Assembly: GCA_964036195.1 (NCBI GenBank)
Contig: OZ038456.1
Coordinates: 2,418,001-2,482,000 of the forward strand
From: Sphaerolaimus hirsutus
Lineage: Eukaryota > Nematoda > Chromadorea > Monhysterida > Sphaerolaimidae
Direction: 5' to 3'
DNA: 64,000 bases
Shown here: positions 1 through 10,941 of the stretch, piece by piece
Numbering within the stretch: the first letter of the stretch is position 1
How the letters are laid out: every line of letters starts with the position of its first letter
Program-made: the position numbers and the translations under genes
The notes under the pieces: generated by a model
What the model was told of the DNA's origin: nothing
Seen by the model: the letters and a program-made list of their open reading frames with translations, nothing else
Databases searched by the model: none

Positions 1-148
1 ACCGTTTTGTGTATGAAAAAGAGTATTCTTTACTATGAATTACACGAAAATTTCTGACGAAATAATAAAAACCCCCCTTGAATAAACCCCCCTCAAATTT
101 TGCTGGCGAAATAACAAACCCCCATGGGGGTATTTCGAGGTAATACGG
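1..148. mobile_element. right end of a CCGTATT-family MITE, cut by the window edge
   Basis: The stretch shows the C-rich then G-rich pattern of this family (CCCCCCTTGAATAAA, then GGGGGTATTTCGAGG) and finishes with the terminal repeat GGTAATACGG followed by TA. The same end lies about 60 bases before exon A in all four gene copies (ends near 148, 12042, 22072 and 57735), so this insertion predates the gene duplications. The left end is outside the window here. Confidence 0.7.
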
Positions 149-212
149 TAGTGTTCAATGGCAGTCAAAACATTTTTAGTAACGCACCTAAGATGAACAG
201 CATTTCACACAG

Positions 213-1796
213 CTACCTGCCCCAGGTGCCCGTGCAAGCTGTCCCCCAGCAGTGCGGAGGCGCGCCCGGCTGCGGCACCGTCTACCAGCCTGACCTGGTA
301 ATTACTGGTGAAAAAAGCCTGACTTATGGCACCCGACTTCCGCAAAGTTGTTGAGATTAAGTGGTTTACTATGCCAGATGACGTGCTATCTTTAGCTGTG
401 TATGAGAACCCAAACTGACACACAGATACCATACAATGATCTTCCTCCTATGAATTTGCAACACTAACAACGACAACAAACCACCAATCTTGATCAACAA
501 CTGTTTACAGATGGCAACAATTCCGTCCCCTGGTGTGCCCCAGCCATCTGGTTGCACCTGCCCCAGCCAGCCCTGCCAGCAGCCACCCTGCCCAGATCAG
601 CCCCAGCAGTGTGGATGCAACCAGCCAACTATCGTGTCACCTCAGCCCTGCCCCCTTGGTATGTCTTTTTGTGTGAATCATTTATAAACAGGGCCGTATC
701 CAGGGGGGGGGGCGGGGGGGGCGGGGGGGGGCTGCAGCCCCCCCCCCCTTCCCGGAGTGAGACCAGAAAGTGACCTGGAAAATGTGACTTTTTCGGTGTC
801 AGCGTAACAAATTGTGGCCGCAAATCGTTCTAAATACACTCAATGTTGTGCTTTTTGCTGTTTTTGTATGTATATTTACATACATATACAGCGTTCCATG
901 GTGCTGGCGCCAACGCCAATGACGCCATGGCGTGGCGCCTACTAATGGCGCCAGCGCCATGGCGCCATTCCGCCACTCTGTAGCTAAAATTTTAGTGGGG
1001 GGGCTGGGCCCCCCCTGTTTGCCGGCCTCCGTAAACAAGCAGCCCCCCCCCGCTCAAAAATCCTGGATACGTCCCTGTTGATAAACTATGTATTCAATGC
1101 ACGTGCACACGCTAGTTTACTGCCAGATTTTGGTAAACTCATTAATCGGCTGCTAACGCTTTTAAGTTTACTGGAATGAGTTATTTGGAATCCCCATCAA
1201 CCGCAGGTGACAGATAGGCCATTCTGGTAAACTCAAATGCGTACACAACCAATTTATGAGTTTACCAAAATCTGACGGTAAACTAGCGTGTGCAGTGCCA
1301 ATGGGGACAATGCTTATCTTGCAGTGGCTCAACAAGGAGGTGCTGCTCAAGCACAGGAAAATGGTATCTGCAGCTGGATGCTTGACCCATTGAGGGCTCA
1401 CCAGGACCCCAAATTCTACTTGCAGTGCCAGCCAGCCCCTGGTAATGAGTTTTGCGGCAGATGGAGGAAGATGTACTGTGTCCCTGCCACCATCTTCAAT
1501 GAGCAGCTCCAAGTATGCACATTTGACCCGAGTGAGTGGTTTTTGATTTGAAGCAGCCAGTTTTGTGGACCTTTGTGTTTGTGTAAAAATATACCCATGA
1601 AAATGGATTTTCATTTGCAGACAACCAGCCAGGTCCATTGGGCCCAGCACAACAGCAGTGTGGTTGCCAAACTGGCCAAGCAATTGGGCAGTGTGGCCAG
1701 AACTTCCAGTGCCCTGGTGAGTCTGTTTGCCAAGTGCAACAGCCACAGAGTCAGTGCCCAAACACTTGCTGCTATATGGGTGCCATGCTGAGCTAA
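213..1796 (+). CDS. Cys/Pro/Gln-rich peritrophin-like protein, gene copy 1 (3' exons A-D)
   Basis: I propose four exons: A 213-297, B 511-658, C 1325-1531 and D 1621-1796, the last ending in TAA. Boundaries are AG/GT (donors gtaatt, gtatgt, gtgagt; acceptors cacacag, tttacag, cttgcag, tttgcag) and phases join as 0, 1, 1. Exon B is rich in CP, QPPC and QCGC motifs. Exon C has five cysteines and the segment DPKFYLQC...CVPATIFNEQLQVC, which resembles the chitin-binding peritrophin-A (CBM14) pattern. Exon D has QCGCQTGQ repeats and a CPNTCCYMG tail. By family resemblance this would be an extracellular, possibly chitin-associated protein. Upstream exons lie outside the window, so the signal peptide is not visible. 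This copy has Tyr where copies 2-4 have Cys (KMYC against KMCC). Exon C may instead start near 1296, but that is out of phase with the best exon B donor. Function is inferred from the cysteine pattern only. Confidence 0.68.
689..1077. mobile_element. hAT-like non-autonomous element in intron B-C of copy 1
   Basis: It starts CAGGGCCGTATCCAGG and ends CCTGGATACGTCCCTG, an inverted terminal repeat. Flanking 8-mers tttataaa (681-688) and ttgataaa (1078-1085) match at 7 of 8 bases. An 8 bp duplication with CAGGG ends fits the hAT superfamily. The interior holds long G and C runs and a GGCGCC-rich patch at 896-970. There is no transposase. The same insertion, with a perfect ttgataaa duplication, is in gene copy 4 at 58280-58683. 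Confidence 0.75.
1104..1294. mobile_element. palindromic MITE abutting exon C of copy 1
   Basis: The two ends are inverted copies (CACACGCTAGTTTAC and GTAAACTAGCGTGTG), and the arms extend through TTTTGGTAAACTCAT. The right end finishes in gtgtgcag, about 30 bases before the proposed exon C start. It is present at the same place in all four gene copies (others near 14433-14623, 24461-24651 and 58708-58899). The target duplication is not clear. Confidence 0.6.
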
Positions 1797-2516
1797 ACTG
1801 TTTTGCTGGCATTTTTGAATGTAAATGGGGTTAATGTTGATGTGAGTGATCAAATTTTGTTTTTAACGCCATGCACAAAATTGGTATAATTTGTGCAAGG
1901 TGGATCGATCTAACTTATTATGTTTAGTGATTGTTTGTTGTATTTTTTCATATTGAAATGTTCATATGCTACATCCATAAGCCATATAAAACCGAGATCC
2001 ATTTTATCAAATGCATATGCTAACATAAATACAAACATAACTATTCAGTAAAAATGTTGTTCTGCTGGGCTATATTGATATAGCCTTCGAGGACTTCTTC
2101 CGGCCGAGGACTATTTCGGCCCAACATTTTTAATGTGGGATGATGTTGTCCTCCATACAAAATATCTAATTACACTATTGGGGCATCTGTTGGGCCATGG
2201 GAATGTGTTTGATATTTCCTTTTATTTATTGCGATTCAAGAACACTGCTTGCATCAGATCAAAAATATTTATTGACGCGTGGCATGCCACAATTATGCAC
2301 GTGTCTGTTAGGCCTATTGGCATTGATTATCGAATGTGTGGGTAAATTAAGAACAATGCATGCAACTTCAAAACTCAATTTCTCACCCATTTCTCAGCAG
2401 ATTTTCACCAATGAACACTTAAAATGATCAGAATCACATGAAGTTGCATTTTTATGTTCAGATTATTAAGAATTTGAAAAAACTCATGGTAATCATGACA
2501 GACAAATCACCAATAT
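1797..2516. other. 3' flank of copy 1 with a dispersed repeat; no gene seen
   Basis: The first 250 bases are the 3' flank shared with the other gene copies; I see no canonical AATAAA signal. From about 2085 the sequence matches blocks near 59690-59800 and 60140-60420, and partly 52030-52230 (gacgcgtggc, ctcagc-gattttcacca). At 2166 the sequence aatatctaattacac is the empty target site of the MITE found at 59811-60137. Confidence 0.6.
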
Positions 2517-2949
2517 ACTACAGACAAAACGCCAATGGATCACAGACAAAACATCAATGCAACACAGACAAAACGTGAATGCAACACAGACAAAACACCT
2601 ATGTATCACAAACACAGATGATGCCACTCCATAAAAATGGCGCCATTTTGGGGTAGATGGCGCCACTCCATAAAATGGCGCCCATTTGGAGTAGATGGTG
2701 CCACTCCATGAAAATGGATCCGTTTTGGAGTAGATGACGCCACTCCATAAAAATGGCGCCATTTTGGAGTAGATGACGCTACTCCATAAAAATGGCGCCA
2801 TTTTGTAGTAGATGGCACCTCTCCATAAAAATGGTGCTGTTTTGGAGTAGATGGCGCCACTGCATGAAAATGGCACCGTTTTGGAGTAGATGATGCCACT
2901 CCATAAAAATGGCGCCATTTTGGAATAGATGGTGCCACTCCATAAAATT
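2516..2949. repeat. two tandem repeats: ~23 bp array, then a 39 bp minisatellite
   Basis: From 2516 to 2610 about four copies of acagacaaaacatcaatgcaac occur. From 2617 to 2949 there are about 8.5 copies of a 39 bp unit containing ccactccataaaaatggcgcc and ttttggagtagatg. Because 39 is a multiple of three, the minus strand stays open for 175 codons with a 13-residue period. I regard that frame as a by-product of the repeat, not a gene. Confidence 0.85.
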
Positions 2950-2984
2950 GCACAATTTGAAATCATAACCCTTGAAGACCCATA

Positions 2985-3610
2985 TAGTGGCAGTATCACA
3001 TCAAACAGCACTTTCATCACTCATGCGCATTTTACACAAAACACGCAAAGTTGAATAACTTTTCTAAATCTTCACCGAAATTGGTGAAATTGGGCTCATT
3101 TGAAAGCCCTCGTCCCTGCGCACATAAACAATTTTTTAATTCCCTTGTTTGTATTCAATTTTTTTTAATTCATGTTTGAAAACTTCAAACAACTACAGTC
3201 CTAAAGTGGGCAGAGCCTGTAAAAATTTTTTATAAAATAATAAATGGCATCATATGCTCTTTCATATGAGCCATCACCCATGAAGATTGGTTGTGTTTAA
3301 AGGAAGTTATTACACTTTGAAGTTTTTCATCCCAACAACAACAACAACAATGACAGCAACAAAAACAAGAACAAGAACAGCCCCTCAGAACGAAAATGTT
3401 GAATTACTTTTTTGAAACTCAACCAATTGGTCTGAAAATTGGACACATGGTACTTCTCGACACGGGCTTGCCAACGGTATAAACGGTTTTTATATAGCTC
3501 ATGGCATTCTGCTGTTATTCTAATTTCAATTATCGAATTTCCGCATTTAGGTGTGTCTGACCATATTATGGGTGGGTCGCTTGCGCCCTCCCTCGGCAGC
3601 GAGGGATGGC
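2985..3610. repeat. dispersed ~0.9 kb repeat, diverged partial copy
   Basis: This stretch is a diverged relative of 4485-5417 and 63068-64000. Shared landmarks in order are cagtatcacatcaa, gcgcattttaca, ctcatttgaaagc, a run of caacaacaa, cgacacgggc, and the hairpin-forming tccctcggcagcgaggga. There is no coding frame of substance. The family is unknown to me. Confidence 0.65.
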
Positions 3611-4144
3611 GCTGGCGCGCCCATCCGATAAGGCGGCCTCTTCCTCCCCGGAATCAAATATGTTCTCGAGTGCAAGAAGGCGACAAGTCCATTTACCTCC
3701 CCAAAACAGTTTTGTTTTATCCGAGTAGGATTTTATGGACACCAAATTTTTTATAAATATAAACGTTGAGAGCAGGGGCTGAAAATTTGACACTTTATTG
3801 TTAACATTTGGAACTTTGTGGACTTGTCAACATCTGGAATTAAACGCCTCAACTGTATCCTATCGCTAGGGTGGCAAATAATTCAGAAATAGAAACAAAA
3901 AAAATTTCACTTGCTGGAAAATGGAAATGGAAATTATTTTCACTTGTCGGAAAACAGAAAAATGAAATGTCAGAAAACGGAAAATGGAAAGAAAAATTTG
4001 CATGGAAAAAAATTGCTGAAATTACTTCTTTCAAAGTACCGAATTTGGTTTCCATGATGGACTTATCACATTTCTTGCGTTTTTTCCCCATAAAATAAGG
4101 CTGTGGGAGGTGGACTTGTCGACTTTTAGCCCAAAACTAAGTGG
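3611..4144. mobile_element. unassigned stretch with a hAT-like GGAAAA-rich fragment
   Basis: Nothing is recognised up to 3866. At 3867 TAGGGTGGCAAATAATTC begins a run of degenerate ggaaaatggaaatgg repeats, like the complete element at 60745-61293. A matching right end was not found, so I treat this as a truncated relative. Confidence 0.4.
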
Positions 4145-4484
4145 ACTTGTTGACATAAACCACTTGACATTTATGACATGAATATTATCACTTGACATTT
4201 ATGACCTGACATAAACCACATGACATTTATCACCTGAAGATTATCACTCAACATTTATGACTTGACATAATCCACTTGACATTTATCACCTGATAGTTGT
4301 CAATTGCCATTTCTGACTTTGTATTACCACTTGTCATTTATTACTTACCATTAACCACTTGACACTGATGATTTGGAATTAAACACTTGATTATTATCAC
4401 CTGAACATTATCACTTGACAGACAACTTGACATTTGACTTGATATTTCACTTGACATTTGACTTGACATTAACCACTACAACTT
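4145..4484. repeat. degenerate satellite (TGACATTTATCACCTGA type)
   Basis: The sequence alternates cacttgacat, ttatgacttgacataa and accacatgacatttatcacctga, with a unit near 20 bases inside a longer period near 60. It is a short version of the 1 kb array at 62060-63067. Both arrays run directly into the same dispersed block (4485-5417 and 63068-64000). Confidence 0.8.
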
Positions 4485-5417
4485 TATGACTGAAAGTAAT
4501 CACTGACTCCAAGGTCACATGCTCAGTATCACATCAAGCATCACTTCAGGCACATATGCGCATTTTATACAAAACAAGCAAAGTATAATAACTATTGTAA
4601 ATGTCAACCAAAATTGCCAAAAAGTAGCTCATTTGAAAGCTCTAGTCATGGCGCACATCAACAAATTTTTTTAATGCTGCATTTGTATTTTAATTTCAAA
4701 TTTATTGAGATTTGGAAATTTCAAACAGCTACGGTCCCAAAGTGGCTGGAGCCTGTGAAAAATGTTTTTGAAAAAAATAAATGGCATCATATGCTCTTTC
4801 ATATGAGCCATCACTATTGAAGATTGGTAAGAACAGTTACTGGAAAGTTGTTGCAGTTTAGAGATTGTCGCGAGAACAAGAAGAGCAACAACAACAACAA
4901 CACTGCCTAGAAAAGAAAATGTGTAATAACTTCCTCCCAACTCAATCATTTGATCTGAAAATTTGCATGGTGGTACTTTTCGACACGGGCTATTCAATGG
5001 TATGATCGGTTTAGCCGTAGCTTGTCGCGTTCCGGAGTTATTGCGATTTTAAATTTGCGATTTCTGCATTTTGGTGTGTGTGTGACCATTTTATGGGTGG
5101 GTCGCTTGCGCCCTCCCTCGGCAGCGAGGGACCACCCGAAAATGGGTTGCCATCTCTACTCAGTGTCTTCGAATTGATTGATGTAAATTTCGATTTATTT
5201 TTTTCAACATAACTTTATTCACAGCACGTCAAGGCGGCAGACTTCAAATATTTCGATAAGATTACAGCGCAGTGCTACGTATAAAAATGGAATCTAGTAA
5301 CAAAGAACGGGATAATATTCACGTATTGAAAGTGCACCGCTTTTTCATCCAAGCTCAGAAATAGAATGTTGTCGCATACAAAGTACTTTTTACAGAGCAC
5401 CCGAACGCGACGGAATG
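4485..5417. repeat. dispersed ~0.93 kb repeat, copy close to 63068-64000
   Basis: It is collinear with 63068-64000 at high identity, from gaaagtaatcactgactcc to agagcacccgaacgc. It includes a caacaacaa run, cgacacgggctattcaatgg, and the inverted repeat ccctcggcagcgaggg. No long frame survives in both copies, so a coding role is unlikely. Confidence 0.8.
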
Positions 5418-5429
5418 AACATCGTTAAG

Positions 5430-5655
5430 ACTAGTGATGTAAAAAGCGCCAGACTTTTAACGCCAAGCGCCAAAAGCGCCATGACGCTTTTTTCTGACCC
5501 TCAGCGCCAAGCGCCAATGGCGCCGGAGCAAAATAGCGCCAAGCGCCAAAAGCGCAATGGCGCTTTTCTGAACCTCAGCGCCGAGCCAATGGTGCCAGAA
5601 GGTAATGGCGCCAAGGGCCAATAGCGCCAGCACCAAAACTTTTTTTCAGCAATTC
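5430..5655. mobile_element. GCGCC-rich element
   Basis: After tagtgatgtaaaaagcgccag the sequence is a dense series of gcgccaagcgcc, aaaagcgccatg and variants. The element at 54390-54600 is the same thing in reverse, ending ctggcgctttttacatcact. Relatives are at 9125-9335 and 53565-53640. There is no coding content. The TIR and TSD are not clear. Confidence 0.6.
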
Positions 5656-5686
5656 GTTTGTGGAATAATCACTTCGTAGCTGTGAC

Positions 5687-6404
5687 CAGGGTTGGTTTTA
5701 TAAAAATTCATTTTAGTAAAATTGTATAAAAATTTTATTTTATTTTAATTTTATTCTTGTTTCATTTTATTTTATTTTATTTTATTCCCAAAAGTCATTA
5801 AAAAATAAAATGACACATTTTACAAAAATTTTACAAAATTTTTACAAAAAAACAGAAACATGCATGCAAGGCCAGAAAAATGTTATAATTAGACCTATAC
5901 ATGAAAAACCTGTGACAACTTTTTCCCTTACTTTTCAAAAGTTGCACGCAGTAAGTATTGTTAGCTAGCTGCAAGTGTAAAGTTACAATTATTGATAAGA
6001 ATGGTTTGCATTTTCAGTAGAAGGACTACTGGAGTGTGCTGGGCACATTTGTAAAATGTCATGCAAAGTGTAAATTGTGCATCCAAATCTTGTGTTTTTG
6101 TATCCATAGTATGTTTTATTTCCAAATATTATGTTTTTGTATCCAAATGTTCACATAAGATTTGGAGTCAACAACAGCATAATTTGGGTACAAAACATAA
6201 GATTTTGAAAACAAACATGAGATTTGAACACAATTTGATTGACAATTTATACTTTTATTTTTACATGTCATGACAATTTACACTTAACTTTACATTTTAT
6301 TTTTATTCTTAAATTTTCCATTTTATTTTATTTTATTTTATTCTTGAATATTCCATTTTATTTTTATTTTATTTTTATTTTTTTCTGAGATTTTGCCAAC
6401 CCTG
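5687..6404. mobile_element. hAT-like MITE with perfect 8 bp duplication
   Basis: It begins CAGGGTTGG and ends CCAACCCTG, flanked on both sides by gctgtgac (5679-5686 and 6405-6412). These are hAT-type ends and target size. The interior is AT-rich with ttttattttattttatt runs at both ends and an inverted ccaaatcttatgttt section in the middle. It is 718 bp with no transposase. Confidence 0.88.
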
Positions 6405-7194
6405 GCTGTGACATCCCACTGATGTCACAGTAGTTGATTTAACTATTGTGGCCACACAAGCTGGTTTTCATGGTTCTTTTTTGAAAACTCTGTACGGCGA
6501 CGCGTCGCTGTACGGTTTACAAATGTGTGCAAATTCCAATTTTATTTTTCAAAAAAGTGGAAATTGATTGAAAATTGATTTCGGCAAGTCACATAGTTCA
6601 CATTTGGAGAACATTTTTGAAAACCGTACGGCGACACGTCGCCGTGTAGCAGCGACGCGTCGCCAATGTCGCGGTATGCGTCGCCTAGTTTGTAACGTAT
6701 ACAGACATAGAAAAATGCAACAGTAGTTGACAAAATAATAAAAATAATAGTTTAAAGATTTATATAAGTATGTAGATGGTGTAAAATGTTAAAAATATTT
6801 AAACAAATGTGACAACATTTTTGAAAAATGAACATGGACGGTGACGTAGAGCGACGTTGCCCTACGTCGCTGTACGTGCCAGTTTTCAAAACCATTTACA
6901 CATTTGAAAGATGCATCGCTGTACACACATAATGTACAGAAATCGTCGCCGAGCGTCGCTAGTTTTCAAATTTTCGCCAGACTACTCCAAAATCCTACAA
7001 AAACCACTGGACAGATGGTTTCATGTAAAATTCACACAGTATATGCAGTATTTTATGCTGCATCAAATGGTATGCTCCTAGAAAACTTGGAATGTCTGTA
7101 AAATGAACAAAATGTTTTTTTAAATTATGTCATTTCGGCAACATTCAGGCGATGTCACCAGTTTCCATAACTTAATACCAATTTTGAAAAGTAT
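6405..7194. other. GCGACG-rich AT background; no gene seen
   Basis: Short clusters such as cgtacggcgacacgtcgcc, gacgcgtcgcc and tcgccgagcgtcgct occur at about 6490-6520, 6625-6690, 6840-6875 and 6940-6965 in otherwise AT-rich sequence. They look like pieces of one or more inverted-repeat elements, but I could not pair complete ends. There is no credible coding frame. Confidence 0.4.
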
Positions 7195-7893
7195 GGTTGG
7201 GCTGAAAAGTCCCTGGACAGTGCTCGCCATTCGCGCTAGGGGTAAGCTACGGTCATAAAATTTTGACACGTAAATATATCAGGTGTTTTGAGTTTTCACC
7301 CAAAATTTCACCCCTCTAGCTTCACCCACTGCGTTACTGTGGGGGTTACAATTTCGGTAATTTCGTACTGATGTACAAATGGTGCTCTAGCTCAACGCTG
7401 CTTTAAGTTGTGATCATGAAACTTTGGCTAGAGTAAGCCACAAGTGTTGGCAATGTGCTGATAGTATTCAACACTTTCATCAACATCATTGCTAATATGG
7501 CAAATTAATGTGCAGATCAGGGTGATGTGCAAGAAACATGGGAACTGTGATGGATGTTTTTGGTGATCATCTGAGATCATGTTGTATTGCAGTGATTTTA
7601 ATGTTGTTTTGAAATGTGCAGTAAATAATTATGTCAATTAAATTTCATTTGTGTTTCATTACTAATCTGTAGTGGACACATTACCTGTGTTCAACACCAG
7701 CGTGCATGCAAAATGCATCCTGTATTAACCTGTATTGACCAACCGTACAGCCATAATGATGAATTTGGGTGTGAGAGTAGTGACAGTAATGGCAATATGG
7801 ACTAGCTATGATATCATAGCTAATGTTGTTTAGTGCTGGCACATTGCCAACACTGGTTGCTTACACTAGCCAAAGTTTCATGATCACAACTTA
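7195..7893. mobile_element. GGTCGGGCTG-family fold-back element, right end lost
   Basis: It starts ggttgggctgaaaagtccct and follows the complete copy at 19832-20742 closely, through the central region and into the second arm (caacactggttgcttacac). It stops at about 7893 inside that arm, so the right terminus is missing. Confidence 0.75.
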
Positions 7894-9124
7894 AATGAGT
7901 TTTCAAAAATGTTCACATTTGTGTTAAATTTCATGACAGATTTTAATATGAAATGTAAACATTTCTGAAAACAATACAATAAAATTGTTTTTATTTTTTT
8001 GTGCTAGTGTATTGAATGTGAAATCGTCGCAGTCAGTATTCACTTGTTGTTCATTTGTTTGGCTTTCATTTACATACAAAATCAGCTGTTTGAATTGCAC
8101 TTGTGATTTTTAAAAAAATTATAAAGTTGATTATATAAAAATGACATTATTTGTTTTGCGGAAATGTTATTGAATTCAGTTTTTTTTGTTCGATGTGAAA
8201 CAATAAGGGCTTTTTACTGTGATAATGCAATAATTACAGATACACAGATGTAATTTTAAAAAATTATTTAATGTTTTAAGCATAACCACAATTTCTTCAT
8301 CATCTTTGAACTTCTATCGTGAAACATGGTATCAAATGAAAGAGAAAAAAAAAACTGGATATATATCTGTGACGGATATCATATACAATGTAAAACTGAA
8401 TTTTTAAAAATATTTATAGTTAGAAAATGAGTTAATTTTTAAAAGTATGTATAACAGCGCTAAAAATATACAATACAGTCCCAAAAATCAAGCATAATTT
8501 TCTGCATCACATGCCGCTTACAGCTTGTCCTACAAATTTGTACTTATTCGACAAAAAATACTTTGTCTGCAGCATTTTACCAGAGTTTTCAAATATGTGT
8601 TCTTTTCCGGAGGAAAAATAGAAAAAAAACAAAGATGGCGGCCGTTTGGCTCATTACACAGACTGTTTAAATGAATTTGAAAACAAAATAATGGGTTTTC
8701 ACAGAGGGAACCTTGAAAACCAGCTTGTGTGGGGCCATTGCCATTAAAGTTCAATCAACCACTGCAATGTTTCATACACCTATTTTTACGCCAAACAGCT
8801 GTACATTGATAGGTCCTAAATATTATATCCAATTTAGTCATGTTTATTACCAGTTATGGGTAATACATATTCTCCTGGCAAAATAATAAACCCCTCTCTT
8901 GAAACACCCCCACAAAATTTGCACTCTGAAAAAATAAACCCATTGAGGGTATTGCAAGAAAATACGGTATATATACATTTGCCCAAAATATTACCTAATT
9001 AATATTTTATTAATATAAATGTTCCCTTATACCCTTATATCCATCAATATTTATTCAGTCATTATCAAAATTGATCAACTGGCTTGTCTTTTTTCATTGA
9101 ATCATAAGAATTTTATAATCATGG
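7894..9124. other. AT-rich sequence with a CCGTATT-family remnant; no gene seen
   Basis: Nothing is recognisable over most of this kilobase. At about 8875-8968 a remnant of the CCGTATT MITE family appears (ataataaacccctctcttga, then gaaaatacggta). Confidence 0.45.
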
Positions 9125-9335
9125 TCGGCGCTTTTTTGGCGCTATTTTAAATGCCGGCGCCAGGCGCCAATAGCGCCACCAGAAAATGGCGCCAAGCGCC
9201 AAAAGCGCCATGGCGCTTTCTCAGATCCCGGCGCCAAGCGCCAATGGCGCCAGAGCGTTTTAGCGCCAAGCGCCAAAAGCGCCACGGCGCTTTTTGCTTT
9301 GGCGCCAGCGCCATGGCGCTTTTCCACCACTAGTT
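9125..9335. mobile_element. GCGCC-rich element
   Basis: It is a GGCGCC/AGCGCC array running from ggtcggcgcttttttggcgc to gccatggcgcttttccacca. It has the same composition as 5430-5655 and 54390-54600. Open frames on both strands are a result of the repeat. Confidence 0.6.
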
Positions 9336-9587
9336 AAGACTGAACAAACATTTCTGTCTGGCAAAAAAAACATTTTCCGTTCCCTTTAAAATACGTTTTC
9401 TGTACTCGCTCGCTCGCGTACTTTCAAAAAGTACGCGAGTAAGTGATTACCGTTATTTTTTCGGGAGGAAACGTAAACGTATTTATCGCGTAGTGTACGC
9501 ATTTATCAAGTAAACGTAAATACGCTTTAACAACTATGCCTCCCTCTTAAATGATGTGGAAACTCATCGATTATTGCTGTGAAGAAG

Positions 9588-10935
9588 CCAGAGTTGGAAA
9601 AACGTATTTACGTTTACCTGAAATACCCGGTTATTTGGGTATTTATACTTACGTTTACGTTTACGTTTTCCAAAAATACCATTACGTTTTGTTACGTTTT
9701 CCTCACCAAAATACCCGGGTACTGGGGAAAACGTAAAAAAACTTGTGATCATTCACACATGCACATGTTCAAATGGGCCGCACCACCTGCAGCCAACAAT
9801 ATTCTTGTGTTTTTGCATAAACGTAAATATTTAACATAAATATAAAAAGTGACTGCACGCTTGCACTTACACATGGAATACAGGGTGGATATTCATAAAT
9901 GTGTTCAAATGCTGAACACTTTTTGTATGTTTGTGTAGCCTTGTCGTTATAATTTTTTTGTGATGAATTCTGACGACGCACTTGCAACAACTGTGCAAAG
10001 CACACGTTTTGAAATTGGCAGGGCGAGTGCAAGCTCTGGTGCCAATCCCAGACTCTCTAAGATGCCCTGTAAAATGTAAAATTTCATGCAAATGTCAAAA
10101 CTATTGTAAAATGCTCAGCAAAATGGCAAAGATTTGCCACCTTCCAGGGCATTTTGCATGACTTTAGACACTTTGCATGTCATTTGACATTTTCAAGGCA
10201 TTTTACAGGGTCTTGGACCCCCCCAGAATAACCAGCGTACCGTATTACCTCGAAATACCCCCAGGGGGTTTATTATTTCGCCAGCAAAATTTGAGGGGGG
10301 GATAATTCGAGGGGGGGGGGGGGGGGTTTATTCGAGGGGGGGGGGTCTATTATTTCGCCAGAAATTTTCAGAAATTCCCCATACGCAGATGTAGAAAAAT
10401 CAAACATTTACGTAGATGTATATGTGTTTATAAGCATATATAACTGTATAAACACATAAGCTCTTCCCTAACGTCACTTAATCATCATTTTTAACGTGTG
10501 TTCTGCATTGTACAGATCACAAACTACGGTATTTGTCATGTACGTCATCTTTACACTCAATTTTAGGGGGGGTATTTCGAGGGGGGGGGTTTATTATTTC
10601 CTCAGCCGAATTTTAGGGGGGGTATTTCGAGGGGGGGGGTTAATTCAAGGGGGGGATAATTCGAGGTAATACGGTAGTTGGATTTCGCCACACTTAAAAC
10701 AGAAAGTGGTGCAGATGGAGCGATTTACCCATCTAAAGGTGAAAATGATGGTATTTTCCAAAGCACAATGGCAAATACTGTGTGTAAGTAAAAAATTTAC
10801 GTTTACGTTTCTTTTTACGTATTCCTTGGTATTTTAAAAATACCTTACGTTTTAGTATTTATACTTTTGATTTGGAAAAGGTATTTACGTTTACATTTAC
10901 GTTTTCCAAAAATACCAGTATTTGCACAACTCTGG
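9588..10935. mobile_element. TTTACG-repeat transposon with 6 bp target duplication
   Basis: Ends are CCAGAGTTG and CAACTCTGG, flanked by aagaag on both sides (9582-9587 and 10936-10941). The unoccupied site is seen at about 18036-18050 and 28064-28078 (tgctgtgaagaagccctcc). Both ends carry runs of tttacg and tttccaaaaatacc. The middle has a ccctgtaaaatg inverted pair (about 10062-10211) and a nested MITE (10240-10674). A second copy, truncated on the left, is at 56163-56980. The superfamily is uncertain. Confidence 0.75.
10240..10674. mobile_element. CCGTATT-family MITE, complete, TA target
   Basis: It starts CCGTATTACCTCGAAATACC and ends GGTATTTCGAGG..AATACGG, flanked by TA on both sides. 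The related sequence at about 56740-56760 (ccagtgttagttgg) has a single TA and no insert, so this is an occupied/empty pair. The interior holds very long G and C runs. It is 435 bp and non-coding. Confidence 0.85.
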
Positions 10936-10941
10936 AAGAAG

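Noticed and set aside
1168-1812. 214-216 codon minus-strand frames opposite exons C and D (also 14497-15147 and 24525-25175)
   Set aside because: They run through introns and a MITE, are antisense to the phase-matched exons, and in copy 4 the frame is broken, so they are shadows of the plus-strand exons.
2493-3020. 175-codon minus-strand frame with 13-residue repeats
   Set aside because: The frame is open because the 39 bp repeat is a multiple of three; a second frame of the same strand is open too, and no start, domain or homologous frame supports it.
3580-3610. tccctcggcagcgaggga hairpin as a Helitron 3' end or terminator
   Set aside because: The repeat continues in all copies well beyond the hairpin and no CTRR end follows, so it is only an internal inverted repeat.
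9640-9700. tttacg arrays as telomere-like repeats
   Set aside because: They occur inside element ends with target duplications and are short and degenerate, so they are part of the transposon.
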